Source: Nocardia mexicana NBRC 108244 | Lineage (GTDB): Bacteria > Actinomycetota > Actinomycetes > Mycobacteriales > Mycobacteriaceae | NCBI RefSeq assembly: GCF_001613165.1 | Contig: NZ_BDBV01000018.1 | Location: 42,968 to 106,967 of the forward strand | Length of the DNA: 64,000 nt | Reading direction: 5' to 3' | Shown: positions 7,789 to 17,313 of the stretch, in pieces | Layout: the number at the start of each line of letters is the position of its first letter | How positions within the stretch are numbered: the first letter of the stretch is position 1 | Position numbers and translations under genes: made by a program | Notes under the pieces: model-generated | Databases searched by the model: none | Seen by the model: only the letters and a program-made list of their open reading frames with translations | Told to the model about the DNA's origin: nothing

Positions 7789-9156
7789 TCAGACGGCGGC
7801 GACCCGCTTGGCCAGATCGTCGGCGAGCTGGTGCGCACGATCGGGATCGGTGGCCTCGACCATGACGCGGACCAGCTGCTCGGTCCCGCTGGGACGCAGC
7901 AGGACTCGGCCGGTCTCGCCCAGGACGCGCTCGGCCTCGCTGACCGCGTCGCGGATCTCGGGGGCCACGGCGACCGCGGACTTGTCCGAGACCGGCACGT
8001 TGATCAGCACCTGCGGCACGGTCTGCACCACGCTCGCGAGATCGGCGAGGCTGCGGCCGGTCCGGACCATGCGCGCCATCAGCTTGAGGCCGGTCAGCAC
8101 CCCGTCGCCGGTGGTACCGAACTTCGGGAACACCACATGCCCGGACTGTTCGCCACCGAGGGTGTAGCCGCCGCGGCGCAGCTCCTCCAGCACGTACCGG
8201 TCGCCGACGGCGGTGGTGCGCATCGTGATTCCCGCCGCCCGCAGCGCCAGGTGCAGGCCCAGGTTGCTCATCACGGTCGCGACCAGGGTGTCGTGGGCGA
8301 GTTCGCCGGCCTCGTGCATGTCCAGCGCGAGGATGGCCATGATCGCGTCGCCGTCGACGACAGTGCCCGCGGCGTCCACCGCCAGGCAGCGGTCGGCGTC
8401 GCCGTCGTGCGCCAGCCCCAGATCGGCGCCGTGCTCGCGGACCGCGTGCTGCACCTGGTCCAAATGCGTGGAGCCGCACCGCTCGTTGATGTTCAGACCG
8501 TTGGGTTCGGCATTGATCGCGATGACCCGCGCCCCCGCCTCGCGATAGGCGGCCGGGCCCACGTCCGAGGCCGCGCCGTGCGCGCAATCCACCACGACGG
8601 TCAGGCCGTTCAGGTCGCGCCCGGTCGCCTCCACCAGATGTTCGACGTAGCGTTCGTGCGTGCCCGCCAGGCTGTAGTGGTCGTCGACATGACCGTCGAG
8701 GCCGGATACGCTCAGCACCCGCCCGATGGCGGCGCCGGTCGGCCGCGCGAAGGTCTTCTCCCGCACCAGATCCTCGATGCGGTCCTCGACCGCGTCGTCG
8801 AGCTTGTGCCCGCCCGCGGCGAAGATCTTGATTCCGTTGTCGGGCATCGGGTTGTGCGAGGCGGAGATCATCACGCCCAGGCAGGCGTCGTAGGCCGCCG
8901 TCAGATAGGCGACCGCAGGCGTCGGCAGCACGCCGACCGAGAGCACGTCCACCCCGGCGGCGGTCAGTCCGGCCGTCACCGCGGCCTCCAGCATCTCGCC
9001 GCTGGCGCGCGGGTCGCGGCCCACCACCGCCACCGCGCGCTTCTTGCCGCGGCCGAGCACCTGTGCCGCCGCCGCCGAAACATGCAGCGCCAGTTCCGGA
9101 CTCAGCGAGTCGTTGGCGAGCCCCCGAACTCCGTCGGTGCCGAACAAACGTCCCAT
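7789..9156 (-). CDS. glmM: Phosphoglucosamine mutase
   Basis: A 455-aa protein, the normal GlmM length. It interconverts glucosamine-6-phosphate and glucosamine-1-phosphate for peptidoglycan and other UDP-GlcNAc-derived polymers. It begins [12 protein letters not shown], the hallmark start, and has the phosphoserine loop SASHNP near residue 100, the metal-binding DGDADR loop, the sugar-binding GGEQSGH and the phosphate-binding RPSGTE near the C-terminus. ATG 9156 follows AGCGAGGGA. It lies downstream of rpsI on the same strand, beyond a strong terminator, as in many actinobacteria. Confidence 0.97.
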   Translation of the reverse strand: MGRLFGTDGVRGLANDSLSPELALHVSAAAAQVLGRGKKRAVAVVGRDPRASGEMLEAAVTAGLTAAGVDVLSVGVLPTPAVAYLTAAYDACLGVMISASHNPMPDNGIKIFAAGGHKLDDAVEDRIEDLVREKTFARPTGAAIGRVLSVSGLDGHVDDHYSLAGTHERYVEHLVEATGRDLNGLTVVVDCAHGAASDVGPAAYREAGARVIAINAEPNGLNINERCGSTHLDQVQHAVREHGADLGLAHDGDADRCLAVDAAGTVVDGDAIMAILALDMHEAGELAHDTLVATVMSNLGLHLALRAAGITMRTTAVGDRYVLEELRRGGYTLGGEQSGHVVFPKFGTTGDGVLTGLKLMARMVRTGRSLADLASVVQTVPQVLINVPVSDKSAVAVAPEIRDAVSEAERVLGETGRVLLRPSGTEQLVRVMVEATDPDRAHQLADDLAKRVAAV

Positions 9157-9290
9157 TCCCTCGCTCCTGAGCAGTGTGTGGATGCGGCTCGGATCCGCGA
9201 CGCCCAAGGATCCTATTGCGCCCGCGGCAATCTCCATCGTCACGCAGGCCGGGCGGCTGCGTGCGCGATTGCGTGCCGCGGTGAATACAG

Positions 9291-9330
9291 CACGAGAGCA
9301 GGCGCCCGGACAGGGGCGCCTGCTCTCGTG
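9291..9330. terminator. Perfect 17-bp hairpin terminator after rplM-rpsI
   Basis: Arms 9291-9307 and 9314-9330 are exact reverse complements (cacgagagcaggcgccc) with a 6-nt loop. It lies 14 bp past the rpsI stop on the minus strand, so it should end the ribosomal protein transcript before glmM. No long T-run follows, as is usual in actinobacteria. Confidence 0.85.
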
Positions 9331-9343
9331 TACAGCTGCAAGA

Positions 9344-9843
<500 letters not shown>

Positions 9844-9847
<4 letters not shown>

Positions 9848-10287
9848 TGGGCCACCTGCTTGATCTCGAACGGAACGGGCTGCTGGGCCGCGTGCGGATG
9901 CGACGGGCCGGCGTAGACCTTCAGCTTGCGGGCGACCTGGTTGCCCAGCTTGTTCTTCGGGATCATGCCCTTGATGGCACGCTCCACGACACGCTCGGGG
10001 CGGGTCTCCATCACCTGACGGACAGACCGGGTCTTCAGACCGCCCGGGAAGCCGGAGTGGGTGTGGATGAACTTGCGGTCGGCCTTGTTGCCGGCGATCG
10101 CAATCTTGTCGGCGTTGATGATGATGACGAAGTCGCCACCATCGACGTTCGGCGCGTAGGTCGGCTTGTTCTTGCCACGCAGCAGATTCGCTGCCTGCAC
10201 GGCAAGGCGGCCGAGCACTACGTCAGTGGCGTCGATGACGTACCACTTACGGGTCACGTCACCCGCCTTCGGGCTGTACGTAGGCAC
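9844..10287 (-). CDS. rplM: 50S ribosomal protein L13
   Basis: A 147-aa protein from the GTG at 10287 ([20 protein letters not shown]), matching the usual L13 length; the longer open frame upstream is not coding. Conserved features include [11 protein letters not shown], the [17 protein letters not shown] block and [13 protein letters not shown]. It is the first gene of the rplM-rpsI operon. An AGGGAAG ribosome binding site lies just upstream. Confidence 0.97.
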
Positions 10288-10444
10288 AGTGCTTCCCTGT
10301 CTGTCGTCGGTGTTCTGCCGGCCAGGCGAACGGTCGGGTGATCCCGGCGGCCAGTGGAGACCCGGGGCCCGTGGGACGACACGAGTCACCTCGCGACGTA
10401 CCGCACGCCAACGCGCAACGATACCAGCACGCTCTCCACCTCTT

Positions 10445-10471
10445 TTCCCGGCATGCTTTTGGCCGGGATCA
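10445..10471 (-). repeat. 27-bp hairpin repeat that contributes a stop codon (copy 1)
   Basis: Read on the minus strand this begins TGATCCCGGCC and ends GCATGCCGGGAA. It is identical to the plus-strand copy at 47745-47771. TCCCGGC and GCCGGGA form a stem around an AAAAGCAT-type loop. The first three bases are the stop codon of the Hsp70-like gene, so the element sits exactly at the gene end and probably acts as terminator or mRNA 3' stabiliser. Confidence 0.8.
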
Positions 10472-12591
10472 GATGTGCATCGGCGGCCCGTGGTCGATGA
10501 CTCCGCGCGGGGTGGGGACCGAATATTGCAGGTTGTTGATGCCGAGCTGCGGACAGTCGGCCCCGTCGGACGTGGCACCGACGCCCGGGGAACCCGGTCC
10601 GGTCACGCTCGGGGTCAGCGCGCAGAGCGGAGCCGAATGCGGGACGCCCGCGACTTGCTCGATCGAGGGCCAGGCGCCGAAGTCTGTCGTCGCGAAGGCC
10701 CCGACCGAGCGGACGTCGAAGTCGCCGACCGCGCCGGGGACGGCCGTGTGCGGGGCGCCCCTATCGGCGCCCGGCGCCGTGAAGCCGATGTCGCGCGCGT
10801 CGGCCCACGCGCCCGGCACGTGCGCGGCCAACCCGATGCCATCGGGCGCCTGTCCTTCGGCGGAGGTGACGACCTCGTCGGCGGGATGCGCCACGTGGTC
10901 GGCGCCGCCGTCCGGCGACAGCGCCATCGCGGCCAAGGCCACGGCGCCCACGATGGTCGGCGCCCCGAACAGGTTGTCCTTGACCCTGTGCCACATCTTG
11001 CCGTGATCGTCGCCCTCCCCGTGAGCGTGCTCGGGGCGTTCGTATTCGGAGGTCGGGCCGGGGGAACCACCGCGATTACCGGTAGCCACGTCCGGCAGCC
11101 CATCCGGTCCGCGGGTGACCCGCGTGGTCGGCTCCTCGTCGACCTCGCGCGCGGCGTGCCGCCCCACTCGCGGCGGCGAATCCGTATGCCGCGGAGCCAT
11201 ATACGGCTGCTGCGGCATCGGCTCCGGCTGGCGGCGCAGCGGCTGCGCACCGAGCCCGGCGTGCTGCGACGCCGGGTCGACCGGCCGACCGCCGTGCCGC
11301 ACCGTATCGCCCGCGACCGCCTGCGGTGTCCGCAGGCTGTGCCGCCCGCCCTCGGAGTCCCGCGTGGCGGGCGAGGACGTCATCCGGCGCCCCGAACCCG
11401 GATGTTCGCTGGTCATTCCCTGTCCCCCGGCGGATGTGCCGGGCGCCGAGCTCGTCTGACGAGCCGGGCCCGGCCCGGGATTCCCCGGATCGGCCCCGCG
11501 TCCCCCACCGGACAGGCCGGGCGCCGGGTGACCGGAACCGGGCGCACGGCCCTCCCGGCCGACCGCGCGTCCCGGCTCCTCGGCGGAGCCGTGCGCGCCA
11601 CCCGAACCGGGTGGCTGTCGCTGTGTGGAATACGACGGGCCCTCGCCCGGCGGAGGATTCGGATGGCGGCTTGCGGCCTGGCGCGCGTCGGGGCCGGGCG
11701 CCGGTCTGGGCGGCTCCGGATCCGGATAGGCCTCCTCCTCGGCGTACTCGCTGTCGGTGACCAGCAGGTGTGCCGCACCGAGCGCGAGAGCGCGTGCATC
11801 GGATGGTCCGCCACGCGTAGTCGATGGCCGAGGTGGTTCTGGAACGCCAGCCGCAGCGCGTCGTTGAAGCACACGTTGCCGGTGAGCAGCACGGTGGAGG
11901 TGTCGGCGCTGATCGAGCGGGCCGCGGCCATCACCTCGATCACCACATTGTCGGCCGAATGGGCATCGCGAATGGCATCGGGCGAGATGGGCACGCCGAC
12001 CGATTCGGTGGGCTGCTCGTCGTCCCCGTGCACGGCGACCACCAGGCACACCCGGCCGTCGGAGTAGACGCCGGTGGCACCCGAACCGGCGAAACCCGGC
12101 TCCGGCGGGCGCACCAGGCCGAGCGCGCGCACGTATCCGGACAGTGCCACCGACTCCGGTAGCGGTTCGGTTGCCACATCCAGCAATTCGACGAGCCGGC
12201 AGTATTCGTCGATCTTCTCGTCCGGCCAGTCGTCCGGGAAGGGCAGCGCGACGACCTCGGGCTTGCCGCGCAGGTACTTACCCGTCGCGGCGAGCGGGTT
12301 GTACATCCGGGCCCGGAACACCAGCTCCACCGGCCAGGTCGCGCCCGCGATCCGGATCTGCCGGTGGCCCAGCACGTCGCGCACGTCGGAGATGGCAATG
12401 CCCAGGTCGGGGCGCTGCCGCTCGCCGCCCGCCGTGTGCAGACGACCGGACGCGTCCGCCAGCAGGTACGCCGGCGGCGTGTATGTGCCTTCCACCTGGA
12501 CCGGGCGGATCGGTGTGCCACCGCCGCCTGCGGCCACGGACACCACATCCCAGCCGAGATGTATTGCCCCAACTCGAGCCGTCACACGCAT
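10469..12591 (-). pseudogene. Hsp70/actin-fold membrane protein gene split by a 2-bp insertion
   Basis: Two overlapping frames together encode one plausible protein of about 707 residues. The first frame (from ATG 12591) has an Hsp70/actin-like N-terminus (RVGAIHLGWDVVSVAAG) and, near residue 260, NVCFNDALRLAF...VADHPMHAL, resembling the end of an Hsp70 ATPase domain. The expected continuation ALGAAHLLVTDSEY is found only in the other frame. The switch coincides with the doubled dinucleotide GAGA at 11786-11789; removing 2 bp restores one frame. After it come a Pro/Gly-rich linker of ~200 residues, one membrane helix (LFGAPTIVGAVALAAMAL) and an extracellular tail. It follows the FHA-ABC exporter on the same strand. 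Whether this is a true mutation, a phase switch or a sequencing error is open. Confidence 0.7.
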
Positions 12592-12664
12592 AAGTGTGCC
12601 TGCTGTGACGACGACACGCGCGGGGCAGGTCCAAATCCCCACTCTGACCTGCGATTTTGCCCGA

Positions 12665-15280
12665 TCATGCGGTTGTCTTCTTCAAACGCAGCCGCCACCA
12701 GGTCAGGACCGACAGCACCGTCGTGATCACCAGCAGCATGGCGATGTCCAACAGCCAGAAGCCGGGCTTGTGCTGCCACAGCGCATCGGGCTGGGCGTTG
12801 GCGAACAGATAGCGCAGGTCCACCGTCGCGGCGCCGGAGGCGAAGCCCCAGCGCGACGGGAAGAGATAGGACAGCTGCTCCAGCACGATGCGGTCGGTCA
12901 CCGGGATCATGCCGCCCGCCATCACCAGCTGGCACATGATCATCACGACCAGCAGGGGCATCACCTGCTCGTTGGACTTGGCGATCGTCGACAGCAGCAG
13001 GCCGATGACGACACAGGCCACCGCCGTGAACGCCAGATCGAAGTACAGCTCGACACTGCCCGACGGGATCAGGGCCCCCTTGCCCGGCGGATTCTTGCCC
13101 GCCAGCACGATCGCGACCAGGACAGCGGACTGCAGCAGCGCCGCGATGCCGAAGATGGCGACCTTCGCCAGCAGATACGCCGAGGGCAGCAGCCCCACCG
13201 CCCGCTCGCGGAAGAAGATCGGGCGCTCGCCGACGAGATCGCGCACGGTCAGCGTCGACCCCATGAAGCAGGCGCCGAGGATGAGCACCACCAGCAACTG
13301 CTGGGTCTCCCCGCCGCCGTCGAGCACGAAGGTGCCGTCCGGCAGCGGCACCGGCACGCCGGGGGCGAAGCCGTTCTCACCCGGCACCACCAGCGACAGG
13401 ATGCCGAGCACGAACGGCAGCACCACCAGGAAGGCCAGATAACCGCGGTCGGCGAGGATCAGCCGCACCTGTCTCCTCGACAGGGTCGAGAACTGTTTCC
13501 AGCCACTGGACTTCGGCGGCCGCCCGACGGCCCCGTTCGGCGCGACCGGCGGCGGGGGCGGCGCCACGGCGGCCTGGCGGGACCGGTAGTTGGCGAAGGC
13601 GCCGTCCGGATCGGCCGCCACCCGGGCGAAGATGTCCGCCCAATCGCTGGTGCCCAGGAAGTCGCCGACGGTGGCGGGATGTCCGCAGAACGCGGTCTTG
13701 CCGCCGGGCGCCAGCAGCAGCACCTGATCGCACATGTCCAGGCAGGCCACCGAGTGGGTGACGACGATGACCGTGCGCCCCGCGTCGGCCAGCTCCCGCA
13801 GCATGGTCATCACCTGGCGGTCCAGCGCCGGGTCCAGGCCCGAGGTGGGCTCGTCGAGCAGCAGCAGCGCCGGGCCGGTCAGCAGTTCCAGGGCCACCGA
13901 GGCGCGTTTGCGCTGGCCGCCGGACAGCCGATCGACGCGGGTATCGGCGTGTTCGGTGAGCGAAAGTTCCTTCAGCACACCGTCGATCACCTGCTGGCGG
14001 TCGGCCTTGCTGGAGTCGGGCGGCAGCCGCAGTTCGGCGGCGAAGCCGAGCGCCTGGCGGACGGTGAGCTGGCGGTGCAGCACGTCGTCCTGCGGGACCA
14101 TGCCGATCCGGCTGCGCATCGCCTCGTACTCGGCGTGCAGGTTGCGGCCCTCGAAGGTGACCACACCCGCGGACGGATGCGTCGTTCCCGCAACGAGTTT
14201 CGACAGCGTGGACTTGCCCGCGCCGGAGGGCCCGATGAGCGCGGTCAGGGTGCCGCGACCGGCCTGCATGTTCACATCGATCAGCAGCTGCTTGTTGCCC
14301 TCGACGACGAATCCGACGCCGTGCACGTGCAGCCCCTGTTCGGCGACCGGCTTCCGGCGGTGCTTCAGCGTGCCTTCCTGCACGACGAAGTCGACATTGC
14401 CGATGGTGACGATGTCGCGCTCGCGCAACACCACCCGCTGCTCGCGGCGGCCGTTGACGAAGGTGCCGTTGGCCGAGCCCAGGTCCTCGAGGAGCAGGCC
14501 CTCGCCGCCCTTGGCCAGCCGGGCGTGCCGGCGCGAGGCCAGCGGATCGTTGACCACGATCTGGTTGTCGCTGGTGCGGCCGATGGTCAGGCCGCCCGCC
14601 GGGATCCGGTCTGCGCGCGCGACCGGCGCGGTGGAGGCGCGGGCGCGCATCGGCGGCAGCGCGGAGCTGTCGGCCTTGGTGGTCATGTTGACGTTCGGCG
14701 CGGCCGGAACCGGTTGCTGCGGTTGCGGATCCGGACGGCGCGGCGGCGCACCGGCGCGGCCCTGGGAAGGAGCGGGCGGATGCTGGGGCGGCGTGCCGGG
14801 GCGGTGCGGCGGGATGTTCGGGCGCTGCGGCGGAGTCTGCGGTCGCTGCGCCGGGGAATGCTGCGCCGGTGGCTGTTGCCGCGGGGGCGACGCCGGGCGG
14901 TAACCGTCGGCCGGTGGCTGCCCGCGGGACGGCCCCGGACGCTGCTGCGGCGGCGGTGCCGGGCGCGCGGATTCGGGAACCAGATGGAGTAGCGGCCCAC
15001 TGATCGCGTCCCCCAACCGGACCAGTGTCGGCCGCTCGATCGGCACCGGCCGCGACAGCCGCTGCGCGTCCACGAACACGCCGTTGGTACTTCCGTTGTC
15101 GCTGAGTAACCAGGCATTACCCTGCCAGACAAGTGTCGCGTGCACACGGGAAACCAGCGGACTGTCGACGAACAGCGTCACCTCCGGCGCACGGCCCATG
15201 GTGATCTGCTGCTGGGAGTCGAAGACACGATCGGTTCCCTCATGGCGCACGGTGATCTTCTGCGCCCCCGGTGATGACAT
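12665..15280 (-). CDS. FHA-domain ABC exporter, Rv1747-like
   Basis: An 871-aa protein with two N-terminal FHA domains (residues ~5-95 with GRAPEVTLFVDSPLVSRVHA and SDNGSTNGVFV; ~215-310 with GRTSDNQIVVNDPLASRRHA and DLGSANGTFVNG), separated by a Pro/Gln/Arg-rich linker. An ABCG-type ATPase follows (Walker A GPSGAGKST, signature LSGGQRKR, Walker B LLLLDEPTSGLD), then a C-terminal domain with about six membrane helices. This is the layout of M. tuberculosis Rv1747, an exporter whose FHA domains bind phosphothreonines made by Ser/Thr kinases such as PknF. No kinase gene lies in the window. ATG 15280 is divergent from the metallopeptidase gene. Confidence 0.93.
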   Translation of the reverse strand: MSSPGAQKITVRHEGTDRVFDSQQQITMGRAPEVTLFVDSPLVSRVHATLVWQGNAWLLSDNGSTNGVFVDAQRLSRPVPIERPTLVRLGDAISGPLLHLVPESARPAPPPQQRPGPSRGQPPADGYRPASPPRQQPPAQHSPAQRPQTPPQRPNIPPHRPGTPPQHPPAPSQGRAGAPPRRPDPQPQQPVPAAPNVNMTTKADSSALPPMRARASTAPVARADRIPAGGLTIGRTSDNQIVVNDPLASRRHARLAKGGEGLLLEDLGSANGTFVNGRREQRVVLRERDIVTIGNVDFVVQEGTLKHRRKPVAEQGLHVHGVGFVVEGNKQLLIDVNMQAGRGTLTALIGPSGAGKSTLSKLVAGTTHPSAGVVTFEGRNLHAEYEAMRSRIGMVPQDDVLHRQLTVRQALGFAAELRLPPDSSKADRQQVIDGVLKELSLTEHADTRVDRLSGGQRKRASVALELLTGPALLLLDEPTSGLDPALDRQVMTMLRELADAGRTVIVVTHSVACLDMCDQVLLLAPGGKTAFCGHPATVGDFLGTSDWADIFARVAADPDGAFANYRSRQAAVAPPPPPVAPNGAVGRPPKSSGWKQFSTLSRRQVRLILADRGYLAFLVVLPFVLGILSLVVPGENGFAPGVPVPLPDGTFVLDGGGETQQLLVVLILGACFMGSTLTVRDLVGERPIFFRERAVGLLPSAYLLAKVAIFGIAALLQSAVLVAIVLAGKNPPGKGALIPSGSVELYFDLAFTAVACVVIGLLLSTIAKSNEQVMPLLVVMIMCQLVMAGGMIPVTDRIVLEQLSYLFPSRWGFASGAATVDLRYLFANAQPDALWQHKPGFWLLDIAMLLVITTVLSVLTWWRLRLKKTTA

Positions 15281-15392
15281 GTGCCGGATACTATTCGATG
15301 GTCCGGACATCGGTGGGGCTCGAAGCTGCCCTCTATTACCCTGTACCGGCGACCGAGACCGATATGTGACCGGCCCCGGGGAGGGAGTGGAT

Positions 15393-16841
15393 GTGGCGAG
15401 ACGCCAGGTGATCACGGCGCTGGCCGTCTGGGCACTGGTAGCCACGCTGCTCGCCGGTTGCGCCATGACCACCGACGGCCGGGCGGTATCGATCTACGAC
15501 GATCCCTTCAAGGTGGCCGGACTTCCCACCACCGATGGGCCGAGCGGCCCGCGCCAGGGCGTCCCCGACACCCCGATGAGCGCCGTCGGCGGCGACAACG
15601 GCGAGATCGACAAGCTGGCGCTGAACGCCCTCGACGATATCCAAAACTATTGGCAGGGCGAGTATCACAACGAATTCGAGGGTCAGTTCGCGCCGGTCAC
15701 CAAGTTCCACTCCTGGAGCGCCAAAGCGCCGAAGACCCAAGAGGGCGAGTTCTGCAAGGAGACCACCTACCGCCTGGTGAACGCCGCCTACTGCCGCCTG
15801 GACAACTCGGTCGGCTGGGATCGCGGCGTACTGCTGCCGATGATGCAGGACAGCTTCGGGAAGATGGCGGTGGTGATGGTGCTGGCCCACGAGTACGGGC
15901 ACGCCGTCCAGACCATGGCGCGCATGGTGGGCCCGAAGGATCCGGTCCTGGTCAAGGAGCAGCAGGCCGACTGTTTCGCGGGGGCGTTCATGCGGCACGT
16001 GGCCGAGGACAAGGCGCCGCACTTCACCATCAACACCTCCGAGGGCCTCAACAACGTGCTCGCCGCGACGGTGGCGATCCGCGACGCCAATCCGGAGGAT
16101 CCCGAGGCCGTGCACGGTTCGGCGTTCGAGCGCGTGACCGCCGTGCAGATCGGCTTCACCGACGGGCCCAAGGGCTGCAAGTCGATCGATATGAAGGACG
16201 TCAACCAGCGCCGCAAGAATCTGCCGCAGTCCTACAGCCAGTACGACGACAATCAGGGCGAACTGCAGATCACCAAGGACAGCCTCACCGAGCTGAGCAA
16301 GGCGATGTCGTCGATCATGCCGGTCCCGCACGCCCCGGCCTACGACTATCACGGGGCCCAGCTGAACTGCCGCAACGGCGCCGACACCGTGCCGGTCACC
16401 TACTGTCCGGCGACCAACACCATCGGCACCGACGTGCCCGCCCTCGCCGAGCGCGGCGTCGCGAACACCGAAGAGCAGGACGGCTTTCCGACCCGCGTCG
16501 GCGGTGACTACAACGCCTACGTGGTGTTCGTGTCGCGCTATGCGCTCGCGGTGCAGAACAACGCCCGCCAGGCCCTCACCGGCGCCAAGACCGGCCTCCG
16601 GGCCGCCTGCCTGTCCGGGGTGATCACCGCGCGGCTCGCCGACGAGAACCGCTCGCCCACCCAGGGCGATATCGCCCTGTCCCCCGGCGATCTCGACAAG
16701 GCGGTCTCGGGCCTGCTCACCGACGGCCTGGCCGCCAGCGACGTCGAGGGCAATACGGTCCCCAGCGGCTTCTCCCGCGTGGACGCCTTCCGGGCGGGCG
16801 TCCTCGGCAACCAGCAAACCTGCGAATCCCGCTACTCCTGA
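15393..16841 (+). CDS. Lipoprotein neutral zinc metallopeptidase (PF04228-like)
   Basis: A 482-aa protein from GTG 15393, six bases after GAGGGA; GTG 15387 is an alternative. The N-terminus is a lipoprotein signal (VITALAVWALVATLLAGC) with lipobox LAGC, so the mature protein is attached to the outer face of the membrane. The zinc site is HEYGHAVQ with a downstream acidic EQQADCFAGAF, the pattern of neutral zinc metallopeptidases. Two cysteines flank FCKETTYRLVNAAYC. The substrate is unknown. It is divergent from the FHA-ABC exporter, with about 110 bp between them. Confidence 0.88.
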   Translation: MARRQVITALAVWALVATLLAGCAMTTDGRAVSIYDDPFKVAGLPTTDGPSGPRQGVPDTPMSAVGGDNGEIDKLALNALDDIQNYWQGEYHNEFEGQFAPVTKFHSWSAKAPKTQEGEFCKETTYRLVNAAYCRLDNSVGWDRGVLLPMMQDSFGKMAVVMVLAHEYGHAVQTMARMVGPKDPVLVKEQQADCFAGAFMRHVAEDKAPHFTINTSEGLNNVLAATVAIRDANPEDPEAVHGSAFERVTAVQIGFTDGPKGCKSIDMKDVNQRRKNLPQSYSQYDDNQGELQITKDSLTELSKAMSSIMPVPHAPAYDYHGAQLNCRNGADTVPVTYCPATNTIGTDVPALAERGVANTEEQDGFPTRVGGDYNAYVVFVSRYALAVQNNARQALTGAKTGLRAACLSGVITARLADENRSPTQGDIALSPGDLDKAVSGLLTDGLAASDVEGNTVPSGFSRVDAFRAGVLGNQQTCESRYS

Positions 16842-16877
16842 CCGGCCACCGGACTTCTCGCACCCTCGGCATGACCA

Positions 16878-16922
16878 CGCACCCCGTGCAGGGAGTGCGG
16901 GAACACGCGCGGGGTGCGGGAG
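16878..16922 (+). repeat. Intergenic G-rich repeat with hairpin potential (copy 1 of 3)
   Basis: The stretch reads cgcacccc, then gtgcagggagtgcggg, then aacacgcgcggggtgcggga. The arms cgcacccc (16878-16885) and ggggtgcg (16911-16918) can pair. It resembles two arms at 27304-27386. It starts 36 bp after the metallopeptidase stop and probably marks or causes transcription end. Confidence 0.5.
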
Positions 16923-17025
16923 ACGGGGGTGCTCACTCGGCGCGCCGGAGGCGGGTGCGTGGCGAGGACATGGCGTGTGGGCGAGAGTGTAGGAGTTGAT
17001 CTTCGGACTCGTGGGAGGCGGAACC

Positions 17026-17313
17026 ATGGGTGAGCCCACGCAGGATGTACCCGAGCAATCGATTCCCGTGCGGCGGCGCGGGCCCGTGCTGTGGCTGCTG
17101 GTACTGCCGGGGCTGCTCTACTGTCTGGCGCCGTTCGTGGCCGACCGGATCGAGCCGCGAATCTTCGGGATTCCGTTCCTGATCTGCTATCTGCTGGCGG
17201 TGACGGTCCTGACCGGGCCGATCGTGGCGCTGGTGGCCCGCTTCGACCCCGCATACCGCAGCGGCGCCGCGGAATTCGTTCCGGCCGACGAGAACCCGGC
17301 GGAGCCGTCGTGA
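17026..17313 (+). CDS. DUF3311 small membrane protein, symporter partner
   Basis: A 95-aa protein. ATG 17026 follows GGGAGGCGGAACC. Two hydrophobic helices (VLWLLVLPGLLYCLAPFVAD and FLICYLLAVTVLTGPIVALVA) are separated by a short charged loop with R-I-F-G-I-P-F, the DUF3311 pattern. DUF3311 proteins almost always precede a sodium:solute symporter gene and are thought to be an accessory subunit. Here the stop overlaps the symporter start by GTGA (17310-17313), which supports translational coupling. Confidence 0.9.
   Translation: MGEPTQDVPEQSIPVRRRGPVLWLLVLPGLLYCLAPFVADRIEPRIFGIPFLICYLLAVTVLTGPIVALVARFDPAYRSGAAEFVPADENPAEPS

Noticed and set aside
12074..14992. 972-codon plus-strand ORF opposite the FHA-ABC exporter
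   Set aside because: The His/Gln/Arg-rich product has no domain; the minus strand encodes a full exporter with all motifs.
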